Below are positions 1 to 10,906 of a stretch of DNA of 64,000 nucleotides, one piece after another. Origin of the DNA: Neostapfia colusana (taxonomy: Eukaryota > Streptophyta > Magnoliopsida > Poales > Poaceae); contig JASWHV010000012.1 in assembly GCA_030760725.1 (NCBI GenBank), forward strand, positions 46,345,652 through 46,409,651, read 5' to 3'. A program made the translations under genes and the position numbers. The number at the start of each line of letters is the position of its first letter. Position 1 is the stretch's first letter. The notes below the pieces were generated by a model that saw only the letters and a program-made list of their open reading frames with translations, was not told the DNA's origin and did no database searches.

Positions 1-2103
1 GTCAAATTCGATCGCACTTCTTGTTCTTAGGTCACCAAATCATGCACACATGAGCTAGACTAGTTGGCAATCGAATTCCCTTCGCAAACCTAGCTTGAAA
101 CCGACTGTAGGAGGCCGAATTCGAGGTTTGCCGAACACAAACCCGGCGGCACATCTCGAGCGCATGGTGACATAGTATTTAGCGGATTCCCCGAGCTAGT
201 TTACATTCTTGTTGATCTTCTTCAAGGTCCACTGGTGCTGTAGAGCCAATTAACTGACCTTTTGGACGGCTAGAATGACGGGTCGACGTCGCCGAAGGTT
301 TCGCGAAGCCGCCGCACGTCGAGCGCCCATTTTCAGCCACCGGCAGATTCAACCGACTCCATAAATGGATTCCCCGTCCACCAAAACCCCCAGGCGTCGA
401 GCCTTAAGTCGGGAGGCGACCGGGAAACCCACTCCAGCGAGGCGCCGCCTCGGTCTGGCGAAAGGGGGGATCGCGCGCGGGAAGAGGTCAGAGGAGGAAG
501 AAGGGGTTGCCGGGCCCAGCTGTCAACGACCGTAATTTAAAAACCAGAGCTGCTGATCTGTTGTGGCTTGTAAAAGTCCCAAAAATGTATATGAATAAAT
601 CGAAGCTTGAAAGTCTATGTGTGCAAATTCATGAAAAATAGGACTTGCTAAAACTTATTCTACACGCGAAGTGTTTCATGGATGTTCATTAAAAAGAGAC
701 TCACATGTTGATTTGAATGTGTTGAACCAATATGGACTAAACCCTCATTTGCATGAAAGATTAAAATCAGCTTTTTAATTCAAAGTTTGCCTCAAATTGT
801 GGACAAACTTTTGAATACACATGCAGCTCTACACTTTTGAATTTTAGTAAACCTAGGGTGGGCTCAAAAGGAATTAAATAGAAGCATTTTCAAATTCAAA
901 CCGAAGTCAAATTTGCTACGCAAATTCAAACTGAATTTGGCGAATTCAAATGCTAGCCCACTTTTCAAACTTCAAAACTTTTCAATGGAATAGATTGACA
1001 TGAGAAGATCTTTTTGTAGAGGAGGAAAGTGGGGGACCCACATGTCATTGGTAGACATGTGACTTGCAACAAAAGCAACTGAAGTTGTGGGTCTCTGTTT
1101 CTCCACTTCAACGGGGAACTGCAAACGAGCGATACCGATGCTGCCGCAGCGCCACCTCCTCATTGATTTTCCTCGTGCGGTCGACCGGTTGGATGCTTCA
1201 TTTCTCTCTCGGCGTGATCCTCTCCTCACAGACCAAAGCAAATGAGTTTTGCTTTCTCCTTGCTCACAACACACCGCAAATAGAGAAGCAAACCGCCGCA
1301 CCCTCGTGAGCAACCGGGAAACCGGGAAAGACTCGGGATCACTCCACTCCGAGCTGCAAAACAGCATGGCGCACTCGTCGCTCACCTTCTCAATGTGAGA
1401 GCTAGCAAGTTTCAGGTTCCCTAGCCCTAGAACGGCCTTCATCCGTGGCGACCAAACACAAGCCGACGACCGGCTTCACGTGGACAGCTCGCCACTGTGT
1501 CTGTCATGGCCGAGCAAGGGCGGCAACGGAAGCGCACGGGCACCACGCTTCTTCCACCCGAAGCTCAATCCAAGCCATGAGCTCTCGCCGGTAAATTTTG
1601 GAACTTTGCTCTGGCGTGCACAACCCGAGCGTCCGGTAATAATCTCCAAAATTATCACTCTTTAATTCTCCTTAGATCATCAAACTCTGCACACACGGGC
1701 CGGACTAGCAGGCGATCATTTTCCTTTTAGCAACCGTCACTTGAAACCTACTCGGAGTGGCGGATTTTGAGGTTTTCCGAGTGCTTCTTCGGCGGAACCG
1801 ATCGGGCGCACGATGACAACATCTTTGCAGCCGCTCCCGAGCCATTTGGAGGCCATGCCGAGCTTCAAGATCACCAACTGGTGCTGTAGAGCGGTTTGGC
1901 CAATCGTTTGGCGGGCTAGAGAGGCGGTCGATGGCGCCGAAGTGTTCCCGTAGCCACCACACGTCGCCGACCGGTTTCCGAGCCTTGACAACTCGAGCTA
2001 GTGCCACAGATGTGTTCCTTGACCTCCCAAACTCCCTAGCGGCGAGCCTCAGGCTGGGCGGCGGCCGGAAACTTCGGTCCGGCGAGCAGCAGTTCGCTCC
2101 GGC

Positions 2104-2121
2104 GGGGGGGGGGGGGGGGGG
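2104..2121 (+). repeat. G18 homopolymer
   Basis: An uninterrupted run of 18 G lies within the GC-rich part of LTR copy I. It can form a G-quadruplex. Its exact length may be affected by sequencing or assembly error. Confidence 0.9.
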
Positions 2122-4478
2122 CACGCGCGCGAAGAAGGCGGCGGGAGGAAGAAGAAAGGGGGTGGCCTACGCGTCAGCGACTGAAAAACATTCTAGGGAT
2201 CCCCTGTGGCTGCGCGATACAACTGTGTAACCCGTGTGGCTCGATTCTCAGTGGCTGGAGTTTAAAACGTGGGCCCAATTCAATTGCCCGTAGCAAAATA
2301 ATTCCAGAAATTGCCACAACATTGGAAAATCATATCTTTGTATAGAAACCTCCAAATTGAGTGATTCAAATTTGGTTGGATTTGTTATGCAAAGATCTAT
2401 TCAAATATGAACTCCAATTTACATGAAAGTCAATATTAAATTCTAGAAAATTCTTTGAAATTTTTCAAAAAAATTATTGAGGGAGTTTGGTTCTCCAAAA
2501 GTCCTCAAATTTTGCCAGAGTATTCTTTAGGATATTTTTGACCTTTTAAAAAATTTTCAGATCATTTGAAGATGATTTGAGTAGGAACTTGCTAAATACA
2601 AACTGCTGTGTTCATAAGGGTCCAGAAATATTTTCATAAACTGTTGCCCAGTTGTAAAATCCATTCTAGGCAATTCATAGCTCCTAAAATATAGGAAAAT
2701 TCAGACATACTCTCTGAGTCATACTTAAAATTGTAGTTCACTGAATTGGGCATGAACATGAACATCACTCCAGAATTAATTCTTTTAAGTAGAAATGCTT
2801 AAGGAATTGTGCTGGAGGAACTACTCAAGTAAAAGGTCTAAATTTAGGATCCAATTACTTTCATGTGACCAGGAACTCATATGTAAAGTATCAGCTCAAG
2901 GTGAGCCTTAGAACTCCTTGTTCTTGTTCTACCATGCTTATGTATGTAGGAAAATACATAAGACTCTTGTAGGAATTATGGTAGACACAAATTCCATCCA
3001 CATTAGCTGCAATTTGGCAAGCTAAATCTCTGCTTAGTATAGAAAATGCTCTAAAAGTTTTGAAGCCATTGGAGCTCTTGATCTTCAGTTTCATTCAAAA
3101 CTTTTCAGCTAATCTCTTATGTTCATTAGGAAACTTAGTTAGTTATAAACTAAAACACTAAGACAAATTGAGTTCCTTCATGTTCCTTTGCACAACAGAG
3201 GCAAACCAAGCCATTCATGGCATGTCCACACAGCCTCTGTTCTTAAGAAATCAAGTCTTTAACTCCTTGAATTGCAGTATAAAATTTTTTGCATATACAT
3301 TTCAATAGGATTCACAACGAAGGGGATTCAAAGGAGTGATTCATTGAAGTGGATCAAACTCCGGAGGATCAATGGATTGATCGGAAAGGATCACTAACTG
3401 CTTATATACACTACTACCCTACAAAACAGGCAAGCTCTGGTTTGCATTTAACAGCTTTTAAGTTTTTACTTTGTATTCACTCTTTTGGTTATGAAATGTG
3501 CATTAGGTCTAGTTGTTTGATACTCCTCTTGCATGACCAAATGAACCCATGGAGTATTGGGTAGGTGTCTTTTCATTGTGTAGAACTGCCATGCTTAAGT
3601 AAGGTTCGGTAGAAGTCGAGTGGTGAGATGCTACTCGCATGATCAGGAAAACAGGGGCATACGGGATTGGTTCAGAAAATTGTTAGCAAGTTAAAGTTGA
3701 GACCGGCAGGTTGTAGGAGCAGCAGGACATAGGGGCCTGGGTGCTTTAGACCTGTCCATGTCGGTCAAGGACCGATCTGTATGCGGCCCTGTTGAGCAAG
3801 TTTGAGTTATGTACCGGACTCATGCTGGCTATATGGGACCCAATAAACCAATGTACCTCTGGAAGCTTGCAGTGAGCCTTTTCGGGTCGCCTCAGGCGAG
3901 AGGGCCGGTGTGCAGTATGTGGGTAAAACTCTCATGACATCTCACGTCGGTAGGTGCACCATGACAGTGGCTACTGTACGGGGCGATTTGATCGATTCAA
4001 TGTTGGTGAAACAGGGGAAAGGCTACCACGTACAACGTCAGTGATGGTTTCTGTAGGCAACCTCGAGTACGGGCGTACGTGTCGTGTAGTCCGGGTGTTA
4101 CTGATTTGAATCACCATCGCTCGCCAGAAAGGACCGAGCATACTTATTCTCACAGTCGTGACGTAGTAAGAACTTGCATGAGAAAGGAACTAATCATTAT
4201 GGTTTGAAGTTCATATTATCTTTGTGATGTATCTTTGATGAATAGTTAGAGCAAACTCGATTCTCTTCCACCGTGGGCAAATTACATCGGGGGAAAGCGT
4301 TTCTTGTTTGATTGTGGACTCCTGATGTGGCGTGCCCAAGGTTACTTTAAAAATTGCTGCAAGTAATACCGGAAAGTAAGGATTCACTTTTAGGCGAGTT
4401 CTTTATGCATTATGCTACCCACTATATGTTATACCCTCATGTAGAGTTTCATGATTAGGGTTGACGATTAAGTCTTAC

Positions 4479-4493
4479 TGAGCGTTATGTTCA
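4479..4493 (+). other. LTR hairpin (copy I)
   Basis: TGAGC-GTTAT-GTTCA forms a 5-bp stem (one G-T pair), preceded by a CTTAC variant of the conserved CTTGC. An acceptor-like TTTTACAG ends at 4520, 27 nt downstream, and the LTR end is about 390 nt away. Confidence 0.5.
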
Positions 4494-4883
4494 CGGATGC
4501 TATCCGAGTTGTTTTACAGGTATTGACTTTATGCTTATGAGAAGGGATGCCGATGAGACTCGGAAACCTACGAGTGGTTACTCAAGAGCATTCTCGCCGC
4601 TGCGGTTTGTTCTTCGTGTTGCTAGTAAGAAACGTCCACGGGCTAGACCGTTTTTTTGTTGCTAAGTTAGAAATGAACCTTGAGAGTTGTAGTCTTCCAC
4701 TGTAGTAATATTTGAGATAAGTATTAGTAAAATACTCTTTTTACGCTTCCGCAACGCTTTGTGTAATATGATGTTTCCTTGACCCGTATGTTGTTGGGTG
4801 CCGCATCGCACGGCACCACCCGACGAGGTCCTCGGGCGAGCGGCATGGCCCCGTGAATGAACGGCTGACCGGGGCCCTCGACG

Positions 4884-7508
4884 AGTCTACACGCTGGAGA
4901 ACCCTGTGGCCTGTGTGTCCTCGCACCTCATTGGCTGCGGTTTAAACAGTGGGGCCAGCCTGATTTCCAGTAGAAAATCAATTCCAGTTTCAGCTCCAAG
5001 TTCAGAAATTCATAACTTTGTGTAGGAAATTCCAAATTGGGTGATTCAAATTGGGTTAGATTTAGCTTGTAAAGATATATCTAAATTTGCACCCCAATTA
5101 GTATGAAAGTCAATAATAAATTCCGTATAATTCTTTGAAAATTTTCTATATATGAATTATTGAGTGAGTTTGGTTCATCCAAAATTTCCCAAATTTTGCC
5201 AGAATATTCTTTAGGATATCATTGAGCTTCTAGCAATGTATCATCTCATTTGGAGTTGATTTGAATAGAAAATTGCAGAGTGCAAACTGCTGTACTCCAA
5301 TTAGATCAGAAATAGTGCAGGCTTTGTAAAATCCATTCTAGACAATTCTTAGCTCCAAAAATCATAAGAAAACTCAGGCATGCTCTATGAGCCCTACTTG
5401 AAACTTCAGTTTCCTTTTAGCCTAATTGCTTAGGGAATTATTATGGATGAACTACTCAATGAAAATTCCTAAATTTTGGACCAAAATACTTTCTTGTGAC
5501 CAGGAACTCACATGGAAAGTTTCAGCTCAAGTTGAGCCTTAGATTTTCCTGTCCTTATTCTCCATTCTTATGTACACGAGAAAACATTTCATTGTGGGAA
5601 TTAATGGAGACACAATTTCCATCCACTTTAGCTGCAATTTTGCAAGCTAAGTCCCTATGTAGTATAGGACTTCCTACAAAAAATCCAAAGTCATTAGAGA
5701 TTAGGTTGCTCAGTTTCATCCAAAGCATTTAAGCCCTCTTCCTATCTCCATTATGCAACATAGAACACTATGACTTTATTTCGTATGGGCAATTGGATTT
5801 TCCCCTTTAATTTCTTTGCGCAACAGGGACAACAAATTCATTCTTAGCACTCCAACACATTTCTCTTTTCTTAACAAGTTCAAGTCTTTAATTTTCTAAT
5901 TTGCATTATAAAACTTGTTCATATGCATGTCGATAGTGCTCACGACGAAGGCGATCAACAAAGGAGTTCGACGGAGTGAATCCATTGAACTGGATCAGTT
6001 GATCAAGCCTCAAGGGATTGGAGGTTCTAACTGTTATATATAGTATTAATACCATGCAAAACAGGCAAGCTCCTTTTTGCATTTAACAACTATTAAGTTT
6101 TTACTTTGTATACACTATGATGGTTAGAAACGAATTGTGCATTAGGTTTAGATGATTTGATACTCCTCTTGCATGACCAGAAAACCATATGGAGTATTTG
6201 GGTAGATGTCAATTCATCGTGTAAAAACTGCCATGTTTAATTAGGTTCCGGTAGAAGTCGAGTGGTTGGACACTAGTCGCATGAATAGTAGATTGGGGGC
6301 ACATGGGATTGGCTCAAGAATTTGTTAGCAAGCTGAAGTTGAGACCGGGCAGGTTGTAGGAGCAACAAGACATAGGGGCCTGGGTGCGTTAGACCTGTCC
6401 GTGTCGGTCAAGGACCGATTCGTGTGTGGCCCTGTTGGACAGTTTGAGTTGTGTACCGGATGCATGCTGGCTATATGGGATCCAGTAAACCGATGTACCT
6501 CGGGGAGTTTGCGTTTGGACTTTTTGATCGTCTCAGGCGTTCGGCCGGTGTGCAGTATGTGGGTAACTTTCTCATGACATCTCATGTCGGAAGATGCACC
6601 ATGAGGTGAGGCTACTGTATGGGACGACCTAGGTGAAACTTTGGAAAGGTTGCCACGTACGACGTCCATGATGGTTGTTGTAGGCAACATCGAGTGCGAG
6701 CGTATGGTTGTTGTAGGCAACATCAAGTGCGAGCGTACGTGTCGTGTAGTCTGGGCGTCTTTGAATTTGAATCACTGTCGCTCGCGGTTATTTGAGCATA
6801 CTTGTTCTCACAGTCGTGACGTAGTAATGACTTGCACTGAGATAAGAACTAATCATTATTGTTTTGATGTTAATACAAGCAATGTACTGATATCTGGTAT
6901 GGATATATTAGTGCAAACTCGATTCATTTCCACCTTGAGCAATTTACAATTGGAGAAAGCATTTGTTGTTTGATTATGGACTTCCGATGTGAGGTGCCCA
7001 AGGTCATTCTTAATCTGTTGCTAATAAAACCTGAAAATAAGGATCTACATTTAGTCGAGTTTATTATGCAATTCACTATCCTATGTTATGTGTTTACTCT
7101 CATGTAGAGTTTCATGATTAGGTTGGACGGTTAAGTCTTGCTGAGCATTATGCTCACGGATACTATACTAGTTGTTTTGCAGGTATTGACCCTACGCTTA
7201 TGAGTATGGTTGCCTGATTAGACTCGAAACCCTCTGAGTGGATACTCAAGAGCATCCTTGCCGCTGCTGATTGTATTCGTGTTGCTAGTGAGAAACGTCC
7301 GCGGGCTGGACGGTTTCTCAGTTGCTGAGTTAGATATGAGTCATGAGTGTTGTAGTTTATTTTGAGGTAAAATATTTGTAAATTCAGGCTTTCTAAGCTT
7401 CCACAAATATTTATGTAATATGATGTCCTTTATACGTGTGTTATTGGATGCCGCATCACCACCCAACGATTCCCGGGTAGTGCGGATCCCGAAGGGGTCC
7501 CCGTGACA
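4884..7508 (+). repeat. 5'-truncated gypsy-type LTR (copy II)
   Basis: This is a diverged second copy of about 2215-4882: both contain the 'ttaaaac..ggg' start, long collinear AT-rich stretches, an AttAtaaaac TATA-like site (5907-5914), an ACAG|GCAAGC site (6065), the 'agacctgtcc.tgtcggtcaaggaccga' block and a hairpin. It ends cleanly with ..gtgaca at 7508. The GC-rich cassette is almost absent, so the copy begins abruptly at the 3' end of copy I. No TSD can be confirmed because the 5' end is truncated. Confidence 0.6.
7142..7156 (+). other. LTR hairpin (copy II)
   Basis: TGAGC-ATTAT-GCTCA is a perfect 5-bp stem preceded by CTTGC. It lies 28 nt upstream of an acceptor-like TTTTGCAG (ends 7184) and 352 nt from the LTR end. 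Confidence 0.6.
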
Positions 7509-8332
7509 TAAGAACAAAATCCTGACAGACCGTTCTAGATGATTTCATTACCTTCCTTTTTTTCCATACAATTTGATGGAAATTTGTTGCTCAACAGAAA
7601 AATGATGAAAAGTTTTTCATTAGATTATGTGTTCTATGTCCATCAAAATTGTTACCGCTCTGAAAGTAATAAGATAGCACTCTATGCAGTTGCTACAGAA
7701 CAATTATTTGATTTCTATATTATTGTTCCGGCTGAAACTTTGCTTGATGGTTGTAAGATTAATTAATGAGTTATAGTTGATGATGCCTCGTCAATCAGAT
7801 TATACTTTGGAACTGAACATTATCAGGTGACAAATGTGGCTGATACTCGTGGAACAGCAGTTAAATGCTAATCCTTTGTGAATTTGTGAAGGCTTTACTA
7901 AAATACTTGTGAAATCTTCGTCTGCAGGCAGGTACAAGATTTTCGGACAGATCATTGCTATATGAATACTGTATGGACTATAAAAATGCTATAGTGTACA
8001 TTAAGGTGGATTTTGTATTACCGGCAGAAGATCTGTTAGGTATACTAGTTTATGTACTGAGACATTGTTTCATGTCAAACTATAATTTTCATTCCTTGGA
8101 TTTGTTAGGTATACTAGTTTAGTACTGAGACATTGTCCGTCAAAACAATAATTATTGAATTTCTGGATCATTCATTATTAATACACAAGCATGTTTCCAT
8201 GCACAAAAGCTTTTTATTATCTGTGTTTGATTAACTGTTCGTCGATGTGATGCACATGCTCAGTTCCAATGCCAACTATAAAAAGCTAGATATACTTCAT
8301 CCTCTCCAAAGGTTAAAACAATTGTTACATAG
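7509..8332. repeat. Host sequence, first unit of a direct duplication
   Basis: From about 7536 this sequence matches 33943-34858 along its whole length, with substitutions and indels; the unit continues across the copia insertion into 33450-33500. A short ORF (7539-7766) is present, but the second copy disrupts it and I do not recognise the protein. The last five bases (CATAG, 8328-8332) are the target-site duplication of the inserted copia. The origin of the unit (old gene, 3' UTR or transposon) is unknown. Confidence 0.7.
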
Positions 8333-9937
8333 TGTAGGATCGAAGAGCATGTGAAAAGCTACCAGAGGGGGGGTGAATGGTAGATTAAAACTTTTCGCAG
8401 CGGAAACAACAAAAACCCCTCAGCAAAAAATCAATCGGTTAAAGAAACCGTGTGTGCAAGTGTTTTCAAACGTGTTCAACCGTGACAAATCAAGTAGAGA
8501 GGTAGAGAATCAATTCACGGATCTAATTCAACAAGAATCACTTGAAAACACGAAGTAAAACTTGAGATACGATCAAAACATTAAACGAAGATCAATCTGT
8601 TCTACCCGATATAAAACAGATCTGCAATGTTGCAAAGAAACTCGTGTATCTCAAAAACTAGAGATCCGAAGCTCGTGAAAATTTCACAGATGATAGATAA
8701 TTGAGTTGCGAAGACAACCCAAAAAGAATCACGTCAATCGGATCTGTAAAACTCGAGTTATGAACGAAACACCGAAACAACGTCGGTCTGTCCAGAAACT
8801 CGGCGAGAAAGACTTGACGAAAAACAAGTCGGACGAACAAGGCACAAAAGCTCCTCGAAACTATGAACTTTATTCAATAGAAACACAAGAGGAACAGCCC
8901 AAAGTTCTCTATCCGCGAGAGCTCTGGCCTCCCTTGCTTTTATAGCCAGCCCTTAGGCTAAACATTCCAATCTAGGACTCCTACTCCTAATTGGACTCGT
9001 ATCCTAACTTACCATAACTGCTCAGGACTCTCCTATTCGCAGATAGAAGCAATCGTGAGACTTCCAAACACCTTAGAAACATCCTAAACATTCCTAAAAC
9101 AACTCAACTTCGTGCCTAGCACGAAATCCTATCATAACCAACTCAAATCTTCCATATTTGAGCCATATCCGACTCAGCCTCAGCCTGAGTACGCAATCCA
9201 GCCGGTTGGACCTTTCTGACCAGTTCTTTACGTCCACTTCTCTTCATCACACCTTGGAACAATGTTGCCACGTCCATGCACTCATTGCACACGTGCAAAC
9301 ACCTTCCAACGACGTACACGCAACCTTCATATGCACTGCCCTTGATCCAAACATGCTGCGCGACCTCCCGATGAACTCAACCACAGCTCCTCGTGAACTT
9401 GGTTGTTGGAACCTCATCTCCTATCTGAGACTAGTCCAAGGATCCCGTCACCAGCCATGTCTTGAACTCAAGCAACACCTGCACATGAATAAACAACCAA
9501 TTCTTCTGAGCACAAGTCCTCGACTTGACTCACGTTAGTTCAAAAACCACAACACCTTACATGAGCACGTCACATAAGCATGTTGCAAACCATATCAAAT
9601 GATAACAGCCATAACCACCAAAACACACCAAAAACTTAGCAAATTAATACTAAGCAAACCTTCCCATAAAGAAAGTTTGAAACATTGCGAGTTAAAAGCA
9701 AAAACAAGATGCTGCAGTTCTACGAGTTGAACTTCACGGGAGCTTCCTAAAAACAAGCTCCGGACCTCACAGAAGCTCTCCGGACCTTGCGTCGGACCTT
9801 GCCAACACTTGGCGGACCTAACAAAGAACTTGTCGGACCTTGCCACAGAATAATGTTTTGGCAATATTCAAAACTTTGAATGTTAATGCTAACTTTTATC
9901 CTAATTGCCAATGTATTCAGCACACATAGGTCTCACA
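8333..9937 (-). repeat. 3' LTR of the copia element
   Basis: This LTR matches 31822-33444. A TATA box (CTATAAAAGC on the minus strand) lies at 8936-8945. ORFs inside it are not coding. It lacks the 20-bp tandem duplication seen near 33257-33296 of the other LTR. Confidence 0.92.
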
Positions 9938-9950
9938 ATCTCCCCCTTGA
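9938..9950 (-). other. Polypurine tract of the copia
   Basis: AAGGGGGAGAT on the minus strand directly precedes the TGTGAGA start of the 3' LTR. This is the plus-strand primer expected in LTR retrotransposons. Confidence 0.85.
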
Positions 9951-10906
9951 TGAATGCATTGGCAACACCAATTAAAATCCGAACATTGGCTTATGAAAAG
10001 TTTTGAAGAGATTTGAAAACTCATTTCTCCCCATTTTTTAAAATCAGAGAAGGAAGAAAGTGTATAACATATGCAAAGTGTAAAAAAAATCTCTCCTTAT
10101 ACATATTTCTCCCCCTTTGACAATGTATTCAGCAAGGTTCAAAAGAGAAATTTTTAAATGTTATGAGCATATTATAACATATACATACAAAACAAAGCTC
10201 ATCCAAGTCATACTATCAGGTTACTTACACTATCACATCAATGAGATACATAAAGTAGTGTAAGCCATGCTAGAGATCAAATGTATTTTTCAGTTTAAGC
10301 AAGTCATGATCTCCCTTACTCAACTATTTCAAAACCTGAAAACATGACACTTGTTGCTGCATTTTTATTATTCATAATCATTTAAGGCACAAAGTTGATC
10401 ATATGATATTTGCAAGAGATTATATGCCGCATCAGCCTTATTCTAACCAACCAAGCCAAGCCTATGTCATTTGACAATCAGAAGCTTAAGGACATGGTTT
10501 TAGTCATACACAATTCCTTCCAAGTTCATATCTTAGTGCAATGATAAGCAATATCAAAAGAAGAAGTGCGATGCATGCATATTCTCTTGATCTTTTCTCA
10601 AATTTTTATTTGAAAACTCAACATGTGAGCTGATCACTTGATTAATTTTTTTATGATTAAAAGCACATGTGAGCACGCAACAAGTTCAAAACAGCAAGAA
10701 AGTTCGATCATGACCAGATTTAGTGTAAGTAATTATTCCAATTACTAGTCATGGCAAAAACTACAAAATGTATAACATGAGTAATGTAGTAAGAACTTTT
10801 AGCCTGTAAAAGGAATCACAAAGTCATATATGTATGAAATACTATGCTCATATTATTTTAGTTTCAGATTCACACATAGACTTTCAAAGTTTCAAAAAAA
10901 TCCCCC
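9951..10906 (-). other. 3' untranslated region of the copia (no env-like ORF seen)
   Basis: About 950 bases of AT-rich DNA lie between the pol stop and the polypurine tract. A second purine-rich run (tctccccctttga, near 10108) could be an extra PPT. Some SIRE-lineage elements carry an env-like ORF here; I see none. Confidence 0.6.

Larger units (their letters stand above)
1..4882 (+). repeat. Degraded long gypsy-type LTR (copy I)
   Basis: This block has the same order of segments as the complete Tekay LTRs later in the window, read on the + strand: AT-rich start (about 540-1030), a gggacccacatgtca motif near 1034, a GC-rich cassette (about 1085-2215), AT-rich DNA, a TATA-like gtataaaat at 3278, the G|GCAAGC site at 3430, the 'ggaccgatctgt..cctgtt' block near 3770-3800, a hairpin at 4479-4493, and an end resembling the LTR fragment at 63684 (about 4882). 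Segment 1-520 is a second, diverged copy of 1640-2160, so the GC-rich part is duplicated or two LTR pieces are joined. No coding domain is visible and the true 5' end is not seen. Short ORFs here do not resemble known proteins. Confidence 0.6.

Noticed and set aside
972..1442. Minus-strand 156-codon ORF in LTR copy I.
   Set aside because: No recognisable domain, not conserved in related LTRs, and it crosses the AT/GC boundary of the LTR.
3349..3564. ORF MDQTPEDQW.. near the LTR copy I exon-like site.
   Set aside because: It may be the relic of the acidic LTR exon, but the frame is not kept in copy II and does not keep phase with the acceptor at 4520.
8373..8945. Short ORFs repeated at 31862-32434 and 58000-58280.
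   Set aside because: They recur because the copia LTR recurs; frames are not maintained between copies.
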